Source of the DNA: Dichetophora obliterata
Lineage: Eukaryota > Arthropoda > Insecta > Diptera > Sciomyzidae
Direction of reading: 5' to 3'
Length of the DNA: 64,000 nucleotides
NCBI GenBank assembly: GCA_963920525.1
Contig: OY986435.1
Span: forward strand, 173,590,827-173,654,826
The notes beneath the pieces are model-generated. The model saw only the letters and a list, made by a program, of their open reading frames with translations, did not search any database and was not told the origin of the DNA. A program made the translations under genes and the position numbers. Of the stretch, positions 1-11,505 are shown in pieces (the first letter of the stretch is position 1; the number at the start of each line of letters is the position of its first letter).

Positions 1-549
1 CAAACCATTTCTATAAAAGTTTGTCAGAGTTGTGACAAACAGGGTAACTGCAAATTTTTATATAGGGCTCGCAGCAGCTCTGTTAAACCAATTCGATTTT
101 GCGATTTCAGTTAAGGCGGCCTTACATTATCCTGCAGTGTGCGGAGAGGATATATAAATATATAAAATATATTAAAATTGCGAAAAGTTAATACCAGTCA
201 ATTACATGCAATGAAAATACCGGTAGCTAATGAGTTATTGAAAAAAGCCGCTAAAAAACTATAATGATTAAAGATACTTTAATATACCATTGAATGAATC
301 CAATTTCTATTCAAGAGTTGGAAGCATAGCAATCCTCTTTGTATGAAAAAAAAATATTATAAAAATTTGTAAGTAAAGACTGATGTTGTATTGAAACAAA
401 ATATGTACATGTAGAATACTAATGAATTGAAATCGCAATATATCACTTTATTTGCTGAAATAATGTAATTGTTTATTAAAGTTTGACTCATTTTTTTATA
501 AAGCCTCATTTATTAATAAATATTTTTCAATTAAAAATATAAAACATGC

Positions 550-590
<41 letters not shown>

Positions 591-1012
591 TAATTTTTTT
601 GTAATAGTAATAATCATTATTCCATCGATAAAAAATCGTTTTCTATGTAAAATTTGACGAAGAATACGATGGTTATGTTTAAAACAGCTAATTGGTATGT
701 AAGATTTGTTAAAGTTTATTAAAACATTGAAATTGTGTGTAACAATATGAAATTTTTTATAAATTTTTTTGAAACTATTTTTTTCTTAAAATGCAAAAAA
801 GTTGTCTCTAGCTTAAACAAAACCGAAGTTAAGAATTTTTGAAAATTAGTCTCCAAGGCAAAAGTCACGAAAATCTCAAACTTTTAACGCCCTCTATTTT
901 AAAAAAAAAATTTTTTTATAGAGCCCGTAAAAAAATTTCATTCAAATCATAAATGTGGCGGTCAGCATGGTGTTTGGTTTGTTAAGGAACGTCCCAAAAG
1001 AATGATGAATAA
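1..1012. other. A+T-rich stretch, no gene seen
   Basis: I see no coding frame with protein-like composition and no RNA gene. The only clear feature is the AT dinucleotide run listed separately. Confidence 0.5.
553..586. repeat. (AT)n microsatellite
   Basis: Uninterrupted alternation of A and T for about 34 bases. Confidence 0.9.
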
Positions 1013-1945
1013 GCACAAAACAACCAATATAAAATATTTCATTTAAAAGATTAACTGAATTAAGTTTTACTAAAAAACATTTCCAGTTTAAGACATTATC
1101 AATTTGAATATATACGTACTTATTAAATATATACGTACTTAATATTATATATAGTACTTATTAAATGTATGTAATAAAAAAAATTACCCAAGGAATGAAA
1201 TTTTTTATTGAAAACAAAAATGTAAAAAAAAATTTTTAAGATAATTTTTATATTTAAATAAGTAAATATAACATAAATGTATTTAATATTTAACAACAAA
1301 TATGTAGTGGGTATTTTATGTAGTGGATTTTTTTTGCTTTAAATTGAACGGTGAATTAGAAAAATATAGAAATAAAGTTTGTATGTATTAGGGAAGTCAA
1401 TTCTTGGATCCCGGACAATTTAAGCCTCTTTAAATTCCAGGATTGTCTTTCCGGGATCCCTGGGTTTTCGAATAAAAAAAATTTCTATTAAATATATTCA
1501 TGTAAATGCAATCTTTTAATTTTAAGTTGATATGAATTTAGAATTAGAAAAACCTTTTATTGAGGCTGAAAAAAATTGTTAGAACGATGAGTGTGTATCA
1601 CTGGTGCAAAGACTTTGCAAAGTTTTAGAAGAATTGCAACATCAGGAAGTAAGCTAAGTATTTCAAAATGGTCAGATATTCTGACTTAGGAAATAAATTT
1701 TTTTTTGTGGTGAAGGCAATCGTGATCGAAACTAACAAATTGCTTACGAATATCGTACAACTTTTTCTACATCTAGCATAGAATCAGAACGGTGCTTTTC
1801 ATAAGCTGGCTATATTTGTAATAATATCCGAACAAAACTCTCCAATAAAAAATAAAACACGTGGATCAGCTTAATGATTACTTTAAAAATAATTAAAACA
1901 ATAAATTTTATTTTTAAAAGTCTTTTCCAAAATTAATATGTCTTA
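1013..1945 (+). mobile_element. Degenerate hAT-type element, copy 1
   Basis: Two parts of this stretch recur in the 51-54 kb region: 1013-1340 matches 53255-53545 in the same orientation, and about 1555-1945 matches 51358-51735 in inverse orientation. The second part carries the end of a hAT transposase. At 1765-1852 the plus strand reads STSSIESERCFS, one stop codon, then AGYICNNIRTKLSNKK, which fits the C-terminal dimerisation domain of hAT transposases. A GGATCC-containing inverted repeat lies at about 1405-1462. No complete transposase, terminal repeats or target duplication were found, so this is a relic. Confidence 0.6.
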
Positions 1946-2649
1946 AACCAAAGGGAATATATATATAAAGAGTTACAGAAACAGAGAAATTGCTCTTTAA
2001 AATATTTTCAAGCATGTAAGGATTGGGTTCTGCCGGCGCGCTGCTACTGTTATGCTGCCGACGTTCTTGACAGAGATAAAGAGATGGGAAACTCCGTTGG
2101 AGAGGGATAGCATTATGTTCAATTTTACGTTAAATTGGCTCCAATACTAGCACAAAACACTTATACTATGTCGTAAAATCAACGGAAAACAACCCTGGCT
2201 TATGGTAGATTGAAGAAATTCACCAGTTACGTTTGAGGTCCGATAACTGTAAAACAGCATATTATTGCAAGAAAATGGGTAACGAAAGGTATACCACAAA
2301 AGACGTCGGAAAAGCAATGGAAAACATCCCTGAAAAATCATGGTGAAATTACCTTAGAATAATTACACCATAGGAATCTGTTCAAGCAGTGTTGCCGCTT
2401 GGAAAAATGCATGGATACTTTTTTAAGCCTCAGTTTAAGTTTAAATACTTTTTTAATAAATAATTTTTATATGAACATATGTTTTTATTTGCAAAAATAT
2501 AAAAAAGGAGGCATTTCCTTAAATTCGACAAAAACTTTAAGAAAAATTATGACATTGAGACATTTTTGAACATTACTTTTTTATCAAAAAATGCATTAAT
2601 GCAACCTCTTAACAAAGAACTTTAAAATTTTGTGATAAATATAATAAGT
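1946..2649. other. A+T-rich stretch with a short repeat shared with 5.4 kb
   Basis: The segment around 2030-2095 (cggcgcgctgctactgttat and the following 'gacagagataaagagatggg') is partly the reverse complement of the segment near 5445-5500. A motif 'atggatacttttttaag' near 2410 resembles 5275-5330. This suggests a shared old repeat. Nothing coding is recognised; the small minus-strand frame at 2147-2341 has no recognisable content. Confidence 0.35.
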
Positions 2650-2722
2650 CTGCATCATAGGTCAGCTGCTGCTGAATGATTTTTTTCTAATTTAACACTT
2701 ACTATAAACGATAAGACTAGTC
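2650..2722 (+). pseudogene. Possible second hAT dimerisation-domain relic
   Basis: The plus strand reads HHRSAAAE, a stop codon, then FFSNLTLTINDKTS. The pattern 'SAAAERxFS...T.....R' is typical of one hAT subgroup, and the stop falls where the conserved R is expected. Only about 24 codons match and the flanks are too decayed to confirm. Confidence 0.35.
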
Positions 2723-2901
2723 GATTTTTTTTTGGGAATAGGTAAAGGTATATTGTTTTGCAAAACACTTAAAAACGAATAATTTTTAACTTTTAAATTT
2801 AATTTAAATATAGGGCAATAGCAACCCATTTTATTTATATTACACTTAACTGAATAAGCTATTAAATTACTTTTTTATGTATTTATATATTATTTTGTAT
2901 C

Positions 2902-4381
2902 ATAGCTGTTAAATAATTATTATTAATCGTATTCATTAGCAATTCGATTATTTTTTTTAGAAATGTGAAATAATTGATTCAGTACAATTATTTTCTGTTT
3001 GTAATTGTAATATAATAACATTCATAAAATAATTACGATTTTTTCAGATGACGAAAATAATTAAAAATAATTAAAAGTAATCAAGAAAAATAATCAGACT
3101 ACTTTTAGAAATTTTGTTTGATTCTTTTTGATTATTTCAAAAATTTCAGTCTAAAATACTTAAATTGTTGTTGTATTTTTTGATAAATTAACATAGAAAT
3201 TGTTAAACAAAAATTGTCAAAAAGCAAGAACGAAAAAATGCATTACAATATTTGCTCCGTTAGTTTTGTCAATCACTTTTTTCTTCTTTCTTGTTTTTTA
3301 AAAACTTTTTTAATGATTATTTACATATCTATTTCTTTATAAATTAAATTTTCAAAATATTCCGTACTTTAAAATAAAATTCTTAAATAATCAAACAGAA
3401 TCAAAGTAGTAGTAGTGTTTTATTGAGTTTTTAATTAATCGATATTACAAAATATATATATATAAACAATTTCTTATTTGTTACAGTCGCTAATGCTGTA
3501 ATGTATGGCCTGCCTGGTCTGTTACACTATTAACTAAATTAATAATCAAAAGCCTCTTGGCTATAATATTATTACAGAATAATTTACTCCTGCTCAAGGA
3601 GTATTTTAACATTTGCTTTTGACGATTATCCTAAAACCATATGTGTGAAAGAGACAACGACAGCTTGTATACGGCGAGACATATACAAGCACTAAAAATA
3701 CTAAACATTTGATAAATTATATCAAATGCAGATTTTACGTTCACATATAGAATTATAAAAATACGCAATCACTAAAAATATAATATATTAAATCATTAAT
3801 GTTATGGTCACGATAATCACTAATAAAATTCAGCCGTTCAGTTCAATTCAATTGCAGCGGCTAGGTACAGTTCGCTTCAACTCGTTTAGGATGTCGTCAA
3901 GTATTCCTCTTTTTATAAAACAGTACTATACAAGCCATGTATAGCATTAGCAGCGGTAACAGAGAAGGAACCATGAACCTAAAATATAACATATTTGTTA
4001 ATAAAACTTATTAAGTTTTTGTATAACTGTTATTCGTTTAACTGTGTTAACTGAAAAAGCCGTATCAGCGTATGGGCGATTTCAGTTAAAAATTACTGGT
4101 TGCACTTCACAACCTCACCGTTGAAACGATGCGAGTCGACCTCAAACAGAATCAAAAATAATATCTATAAGTAGTTGGATTATTTTTTCTTGATTACTTT
4201 TTATTCTTTTTGATTATTTTCCTTATTCCAAGTAGTCGTAATTATTTTTTGATTACTTTTAATCTAAACCAATTGCTTATCAAACACATCTCCCTTAAGG
4301 ATTATATGATTATAATTATTTTTAAAGTATAATAATATAATCTAATTGTTTATTAATCGTAATCGCAATTTAACAGCTATG
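2902..4381. repeat. Element with inverted ends (catagctgttaaat)
   Basis: The left end 'catagctgttaaat' at 2902 is matched by its reverse complement ending at 4381. Similarity continues inward through A+T-rich sequence rich in TAATTATT/AATAATTA motifs (2915-3180 against 4146-4365). The interior 3405-4141 is less A+T-rich and contains a TATA-like 'tttttataaaacag' at about 3910. That interior is bounded by the 15-base direct repeat 'tcaaacagaatcaaa' (3391-3405 and 4142-4156), so it may be a later insertion. No coding frame is recognised. Confidence 0.45.
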
Positions 4382-4636
4382 TTTTGTATATAGTTTTTTG
4401 TATAAATATCAAACCTTTAAAATTCATGAAATAAACATAATTTATAAAAAATATAAAAATATTACAAAATATAACAGACTGAAGTACTGAAATGTATATA
4501 TGTTCCTTGTTAAGTCAGTCGCCGGTAGTCTAAAATTGTTATCTTCTTTTTCTTCTTCATCTTTCAAAAGTATAGTTTTTGAGAATTCACCGTAAAAGTT
4601 GTGTAAGAATACTGACGTTATCTCCGCTACTACATC

Positions 4637-5127
4637 CGTTTTAGTAGGTGTCGAGCGCACAGCAGAAATATACATACTCTTTACACTCATTTATTTCAAA
4701 ACTACTTTTTTCGGCAATGTGTTGTATCGAAAACAAAAGCTATCCAGCCGAATCATGTGAAATTTTAATATGTTATTCACATCAGTGGCTTTCGCTATCA
4801 AAATTTAAAAAAATCGTATATTTTACACTGAATAACCAGTAAGAAACCCTGTTTTTAGAACTTAAATATTAAAAGCGCGTCATACTGTCAATTTTCAGTG
4901 TTTTTTTCTAGTCCCGGCCATAGCTGAACTCTATTACTAGAAGAGTAAATATCAACAACAGTGACGAAGATCTTTATTTGAAAGGCTCTAATTGAACACC
5001 TTTTTGAACATAATTAAAAAAATTTTATGAGTGTTTCAATATACCTTTAAAGTTTAAATATCGTTGTTCATTATTTTAACTTATAAAAAAATAAATCCTA
5101 AAAATATTTAAAATATTCAAGCACTAA
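4637..5127 (+). repeat. Dispersed repeat family A, copy 1
   Basis: Shares a long collinear match with 62372-62950: both contain 'gttttagtaggtgtcg', 'aaactacttttttcggca', 'agccgaatcat', 'aaaagcgcgtcat' and 'gtttaaatatcgttgtt' in the same order and orientation. The small frames here are not conserved between the copies. The repeat class is not recognised. Confidence 0.7.
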
Positions 5128-5975
5128 GTCTTAATATTATTATTTTTTATTTTATATATGTATATGCTTTGTTTCTCACTATTACATTTTAACAAAACTA
5201 TTTGTTAGGCTTCAAATTAGATAAATAGAATTGTTATTAAAGCTTAAAAAATTGGGTTTCAGTACTGTAGTATGTGGATACTTTTTTCTGAAGTGGATAC
5301 ATTTGTGACCTTTTCATGGATACTTTATTTAGAATTGTCGCGGCAACACTGATCTGAGGTGAACTCACGTACACAATAAATGAGTTTCACCAAAGTACAT
5401 AAAAATGGAAAAAACATATGTTTTGACGTCACAAAATTAAAGTTTCCTATCTCTTTATCTCTGGTTCTTGAGGTCTGTTTTGGGCAGAACTGTTGTTAAA
5501 TTTATGTGTGCACAAGCGAGCTGGGAACATGTTTGTTCCTTTTACCTTTTTCTTCCTATTAGAATTGCGATCATTTGGTAAATTTGATGAATTATGAATG
5601 AAATGAAGCAAAGCAACATTTCCTTGAATTTACCAATTTGCAGATATTCTAATGTTCTGTTTTGATTCTCAACTTTTTTTGGCTGAGTTTTATTTATATA
5701 TTTTGCTACATTTCTAGCAACGAAGATTTTTCATGCAATTGAAATTATATTTCATGAATATATTTTAATTATATTTTATTTTAGAATTTTATCTTTTCTT
5801 TATCCGATCATTTGGTAGATTCAAAGAAATATTTATGAAATAAAGCAAAACGGCTTTCTTTTAATTGACCAATATCGAACATATTATTGTATTTTAATTT
5901 AATCACAAACTCCGAAAAAATATTAAATTAAATATTAATTAAAATTCATTTATTTATTTAGAATAAATTTTTATT
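5128..5975. other. A+T-rich stretch with an imperfect duplication
   Basis: The motif 'gatcatttggta...aaatgaagcaaa/aaataaagcaaa' near 5570-5640 recurs near 5807-5880, suggesting a decayed tandem duplication of about 230 bp. No gene is seen. Confidence 0.4.
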
Positions 5976-6375
5976 TTTAAAAAATTACAAAGTTGCGAAC
6001 ATTATTGCACAATTTTATAAACCTGTTTAAGAAAATATTTTCACAACATTTCATAAAAATTTTTGCGATTACTTTTGAAAGCATGCGATACTTCAAATTA
6101 TCGGATGTTCAAAATGCACAATTCTTAAATAATTGTGATTTTTTATTATTTATTATTTATTTAGAATTAATTTTTTATTTTTAAAAAAGTTCAAAGTTGC
6201 GAACATTATTGCACAATTTTTTAAACGTTTAAGAAAATATTTTCACAACATTTCTTAAAAATTTTTGCGATTTTTTTTTAATACAGCTGATGTCTGATAA
6301 AGCATGCGATACTTTAAATCATCGTATGTTCGAAATGCAAAATTCTAGATTATGCTAAAATAACTGTGATTTTCT
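5976..6375. repeat. Tandem duplication, two units of about 205 bp
   Basis: The segment beginning 'aaagttgcgaacattattgc' at about 5989 is repeated from about 6194. Both continue through 'agaaaatattttcacaacat' and 'aaagcatgcgatact'. The second unit carries a short insertion near 6285. Confidence 0.8.
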
Positions 6376-8024
6376 TAAAAAAAATTCTGCAATTGATTTC
6401 TGCAATAGAAATGCAGAAAAGTAACAATTTATTTGAAGTGTTTTCAGGAAGGTATTATAAATTAATTTATAAAAATATTTAACATTTATTAAGTACATAA
6501 TTGAATGAAATTAAATATTTTAAGTAATTGAATTCAAATATTGGGAGGTTTCTTACTTACTAATTCTATTTCCGCTGAAAAACTTTTTCTTCCACCACTA
6601 ATTTTCAAACCCCTCCGAGAGGTCCGACATATTAATAAAAATTAATGCATTTCAGCAATTATTTCATTGAATCACTTTAATACGTTATCAAAAACTTAAC
6701 AAGTCATATACTGAAGCTGCGTTTACGTGTAAAATTCTGTGTTATGAGTTGAATCGTCTAAACAACAATAGTGAAAACCGATGTATCGTTATTTATTTAT
6801 TTATTTAATCAATGGTATGTTAACCTTACTGACTATATGCTTAAAAACATGTGCATGCAAAGAAACAGATATTACACTTTAATAAATTGAGTTTAATTGA
6901 TTGAAAATTATCGTCTAAGTGACGATCAATAGAATATACATTTTAAAGGTTATTAAATTATGTTGACTTTATATGATTTAAATACAAATTCTAAATGTTT
7001 GATAGTTTAAATCATACTTGATTTTAAATACAAATTCTAGTTGTTTGACAGTTTAAAATCGTTTATCGAGCTTAAGGTCAAAGTTAGAAACAATTAATTG
7101 TTCTAACGAATTTTTCTAAAGAAACAACAACAACAACAAAGTTTTTTCAATATGAAAGGAAAAAAACCACTAGCAAATTGATTTTATTGTACATTAAATA
7201 GGTTATTAAATTTTCGCAAAGTTCTCATGATTGGTGAATTAGAAGCATAATTTGTTCTGTGCGCTTCAATATTAAATAGTGCACTATTTCTTAATTTGTC
7301 AGATCATACGTGATACATTAACAATTGTCATCACTACCCTTAACATCGGCAGTTGTAGATGATGGTAGTGACGATAACAGTAAAGCCAACAAGAATGACA
7401 TATATATAATGAAAAAATCTTTCCAATTCGAGAGATTTTAAAGTATACTTCAGCCACCAAATCATTTTAACTTTCCCTTGAGCGGTTCTCGAAAATTTAA
7501 ATTTCAGCACTCATGGTTTTGTCGCTGGAGTTTGTTGGCTTACTCCAAATATGCAAATGGATCCTATTATAAGTTCTGCGTTTTCTTTAGCTCTTCTTAT
7601 GGCGGTGTTGCATCACAGTCTCTTCGTAATTTTTGGCACAACAAAAAATGTTTATATAAAAAAATTTTCAGCCCCTTTCATTGGGACTATTTTGTAGTCA
7701 AGAGTTTTTTCCAATTAACTTTCGAATTAAAGATGTGAGTCTAAAACTAGTTTAATTTTTAAGGAATGTGTTAAGTTATTCATGATATCTTCAAAATAGA
7801 TCTTACAATTTAAATTTTTCAAAGTTGATTTTTCAGAATTCTGACCCGATGAAAAGTTTTTACTCAATCGTTGAAGTAATTTTTTTGGTTTTATGATTTA
7901 TAAAGTTTGTGTAAAATGAAAATATATGAGAGAAATAAAATATAGTTCTCATCTCCAAAATTTCTTAAAACATATATCCGTAATTCAATGGGCGAGAACC
8001 GTTTGAGCGGATATGCATCCCTTA
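6376..8024. other. A+T-rich stretch, no gene recognised
   Basis: The segment around 6958-7060 ('tatatgatttaaatacaaatt') is related to the hairpin at 61574-61659. A short hairpin lies at about 7326-7375 ('gtcatcactacc' against 'ggtagtgacga'). An (AAC)n run sits near 7123. The open frame at 7478-7738 lacks an ATG at its first codon and has no recognisable domain. Confidence 0.4.
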
Positions 8025-8471
8025 ACATACACCAGGGTGCCCAGACGTCACGCTTTTAGCGTGATTGTCACACTTTTGAAATCTTCCTGGCGTGTCACTC
8101 TATATTTTTCTATATATTTTCAAAAATCACGCCAGATACAATGCTAGAGCTAGACGAGATGGATCAAAATTTTATAATTTTTTAATTACCGTTAAAACAG
8201 AAACAATTTCTAAAATGTTGTTAGTTAATTTATATACAATGATTTAGCTGTCGCAATTGCAGCTAAATCAGTTCTAAAATAATGCTAAAAAATGCAAAAT
8301 TTTTTTTTCTAGTGCTAAAAAATAATGCTGAACCTGAAAATGGAAAATTTGCGGCTAAATCAAAATAGAAAATGCTAAATTTAACTGCAAAAATGCTAAA
8401 ATGGTAACACTGGTTCTCTCTTCTTTTTGCTCGGTTCATTGCTAAGTTGTCAGTTCCCCTCGAATTCTTTT

Positions 8472-8731
8472 CATTCACTTGCCTGTGCAGTTGAGGACTT
8501 GTGCAGTTGTGCAGCTAGGTTTTCGTGTACACACCACCATCACCGTTTCAAAGCTGTCAACAATTTTCAATGCACACAAGTGCACAACTGCTCAAGTCCT
8601 CAAGTTGAAGGTAATAGTAGAAAAGCACTTGTGCAGATTTTTTACGTACGTACATTTTGTTTTTGTAAAGTGCACAAGTCCTCAAGTCCTCAACTGCACA
8701 GGCAAGTGCACTGAATCGTGAATACCCCTAT
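8472..8731. repeat. Nested inverted repeat in the hAT 5' region
   Basis: The left arm 'acttgcctgtgcagttgagg' is mirrored at the right by 'cctcaactgcacaggcaagt' ending near 8708. The segment ends 'gtgaatacccct', the same terminal motif as the MITE at 27782-28197. It is probably a small MITE inserted before the transposase exon. The open frames at 8427-8714 and 8479-8721 are by-products of this repeat. Confidence 0.5.
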
Positions 8732-8943
8732 TAAGATATTTAAATCTTGTGCTTTTATTTATCGAAATGGACATCAAAAAGTGATGTTTTAACTTATATT
8801 TAATTATCTAATTGGTAACAAAATGCAATTTTAAACTTTTTACTTAAAGGTATTTTAAAAATATAAATCCGAATTCGCAACCGCAAGCGCAACATGCACA
8901 AACAGAAAAAACTTTGCCAACTACCAGCACAGAAATCGAAATA

Positions 8944-11006
8944 ATGCAAGATCCTCCTGAAGATTTAGAGAACCGTGAAATGGCTGTGGAAGTTAGTGAT
9001 GAGGACGACGATCAGGTATTTTTTTACCAATAATTAACTTAAACTTTTTTAAATGTAAATAAAATTTAGATTGAAATACCATCTACTTCCAAAAAACAAA
9101 AAATGCAATCATCATCTGACAAAAATTTGGCAAAACGTTCCAATTTAAAACGTTTAGTTAAATACAATGTACAATGGGAGAAAAAGTTCCATTGGTTGAA
9201 TAGTTCACAAGAAGAAAATGCTGCAAAATGTAAAATTTGCAACACAACATTCAAAATTGGCCAAAGTGGAGAATATCACGTTAAAAAAACATTCTAAGAC
9301 TCAGCAACATCTAAAAAATGTTAACGATTCCGCAGCTTCAATTTTATCATTTTTGCCTGTTCATCTGAACTTGCTTCATCCGAAACTGCTTTTATTTTCC
9401 ATGTAGTTAAGCACTCGCAATCCTACAATTTAGCGGATTGTGCCGGAAAATTATTTTCCACTCTATTTGGCGACTCGAACACCGCTAAAATGTATAGTTG
9501 TGGCAAAACAAAAGCAGCTAGAATAGTAAGGAAGGTACTAGCGCATGAATCGCAGGGACTGATTTTAAGAGAAATTCAAGAGGCAAAGTACTTTTCCGTG
9601 AGCACCGACGCTTCCAATAAAGGAAATATAAAAACGTTTCCTTTGATCGTGCGGTTCTTTGATAAGACTCTTGGTACAAAATCAGCTCTTCTGAGTTTCT
9701 ACTCGCTGGAAGATGAGACATCTATAACAATAGTCAAATCACTCCTTTCCAAAATTTAATTCCATGGCTTATCAACTGAATTCATTTCATCATTTTGCGC
9801 TGATAACGCTAATGTTAATTTTGGCAAAAATCAGAGTGTTTATACAGAGTTAAAAAAACAAAATGTTAACATAGTTCCTGTTGGGTGTAACTGTCATATT
9901 CTCTCCAACACTTTGAAGAAGAGAATATGTGCATTAAAAGTGGATGTGATAATTATAAAAATATTTAACGAATTCAGTTCTTCAACTAAATGCAAAACAG
10001 AACTTAAAGAATTTTTTGATTGGCTTGAAGTGGAATGGTCGGAAACGCTACGCCATGTAACAACAAGATGGCTTAGCCTTTACCCTGCGATTGAAAGACT
10101 CATAAAAAACTTTGAGCCATTGAAAGCATATTTCCTTTCTAAAAGTAATGTGGCGCATTTCATTACACGTTTTTACGAAGATGAACTTTCTATGGCTTAT
10201 TTAGGATTTGTAATGAACATTTGTACAATATTTCAACCAGCCATAAAATTTCTGGAAAAAGATAGTGGAGTTATATTAGAAAATTTTGATAAAATGGTAA
10301 ATAATTTGTTGTTATTTAATAAAAGTTTTTATTGCTTTGCTCGTTTTTATTTTAGGAAAATGTTCGTCAAGTCCTCAACGAAAGAGTTGAAAATCAATTC
10401 TTCGGTGCAATTGCACGATCCACCTTGCTCAAATGTATCAACGGAGATGCAGTTACACGATTTAAGATAGAAGCGTTGAATTGTTTGCGAACATCAATTT
10501 CTTATTGGTTTAATTTCTATGAAAACTGCTTCAAAGATTTTAGATCATTAAAATCAAATAGTACTGCGGCTCCCACACTGGAAAAATTTAATAATATTGT
10601 ATCAAAATATAAAATACCTGATGTAGATATTGATGCTATGTTCCAAGAATGTATAAAATTAAAAAGATTTTGCGCAGTTTCAATTGACGCTTACCAAGAA
10701 AAATATTGTAGCGAAGAAATATGGCTCAAATTCTTTCAACAATTTCCGGAGTCAAAAAATATTTTAAGAGTATTAAGTTTTATCTATTCAATTCCACATG
10801 CCAATGCATCTTCCGAAAGAATTTTCAGTTTGATGTGGAATTCTTGGAGAAAAGAGAGAAACCGAATGAATTTAGAAACAGTGGAAGTAGAGCTCATAAT
10901 AAAACAAAATTTCAGAATGAGCTGCACTGAATTCAAAAAATATTTAAACACCGAAGAAGGGATTTTACTTTTGAAAAAAGTGAAATTAAGTGATAAATAT
11001 CTTTAG
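8944..11006 (+). pseudogene. hAT transposase, three exons, disabled
   Basis: Would bind the element ends and catalyse cut-and-paste transposition in the nucleus. Exon 1 runs from the ATG at 8944 to 9015, then an intron at 9016-9069 (gt...ag). Exon 2 runs 9070-10296, then an intron at 10297-10355 (gtaaat...ttttag). Exon 3 is 10356-11006. Reading frame is kept across both introns. Near the N-terminus, VQWEKKF...CKICNTTF...H is a BED-like zinc finger. The middle carries FSVSTDASNKGNIK, CADNANVNFG and CNCHILSNTLKK, matching the hAT catalytic core with its conserved Asp positions. The C-terminus has IPHANASSERIFS, the dimerisation domain. Damage: one indel near the A-run at 9281-9287, a compensating indel at about 9345-9355, and an in-frame TAA at 9757-9759. 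Start choice is tentative, because the frame stays open upstream to about 8858 without an ATG. Confidence 0.88.
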
Positions 11007-11067
11007 TTTAATTATAAATGTTCCTTTATTATTTTTAGTTATTTGTGATTCGAAAATCGTGATAAAA

Positions 11068-11252
11068 GTCAATGAATGACTTATTTTTTATTTTTAACAC
11101 GCTTTTTATATTTGTGTTTACATGATTGAAAAATCAAGAACTGAAAAGTCAATGAATGACCTTTTTTTTGTTATTTTTTATTTTAAAACGTTCTTTATGT
11201 TTATGTTTATTTAATTATTTAAAAATCGACACCTGAAAAGTCAATGAATGAC
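11068..11252. repeat. Subterminal repeats of the hAT element
   Basis: The 13-mer gtcaatgaatgac, whose ends are an inverted repeat (gtca/tgac), occurs at 11068-11080, 11148-11160 and 11240-11252 within units of about 80-92 bp. Subterminal repeats are common transposase binding sites in hAT elements; that role here is inferred. Confidence 0.7.
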
Positions 11253-11505
11253 TTATTTTTTGATTTAATAAAATTAATAACTTCAAAAATAATAAAAATA
11301 AAAAATTATTTTTAGAAAGCTTGTCGGTGTCAAGCACTTACTATAATAAATAAACATCTAATAAACTTTACGTTTGAATGTTTTTTTTTTCAAACTTGTC
11401 ACGCCGTCGAAAAAATTAGATCTGGACACCCTAACATACACAATGATCGCACAGTAACAGATTTTATCTACAAACAGAAATCTTTGCGTTTATTTCTGTA
11501 GATCA

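Larger units (their letters stand above)
8033..11433 (+). mobile_element. hAT transposon, about 3.4 kb, with 8-bp target duplications
   Basis: The left end is CAGGGTGCCCAGACG. The right end, read inward on the minus strand, is TAGGGTGTCCAGATC. The flanks carry the perfect 8-base duplication acatacac at 8025-8032 and 11434-11441. Eight-base duplications and CAGGG-type ends are hAT hallmarks. Inside is a three-exon transposase (8944-11006) with hAT domains, so ends and coding region agree. Near-terminal repeats lie at the right side and a nested inverted repeat at about 8472-8731. The perfect target duplication suggests a fairly recent insertion even though the reading frame is now broken. Confidence 0.9.

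Noticed and set aside
7478..7738. 86-codon frame as a possible gene
   Set aside because: First codon is not ATG, there is no recognisable domain, and it lies in A+T-rich repeat DNA.
8427..8721. Cys/His-rich small proteins in overlapping frames
   Set aside because: Both lie in an inverted repeat of 'cttgtgcag' motifs inside a transposon; the residues reflect the repeat.
10297..10470. A frameshift in the hAT transposase near 10.36 kb
   Set aside because: A 59-bp GT-AG intron (10297-10355) restores the frame exactly, so no mutation is needed there.
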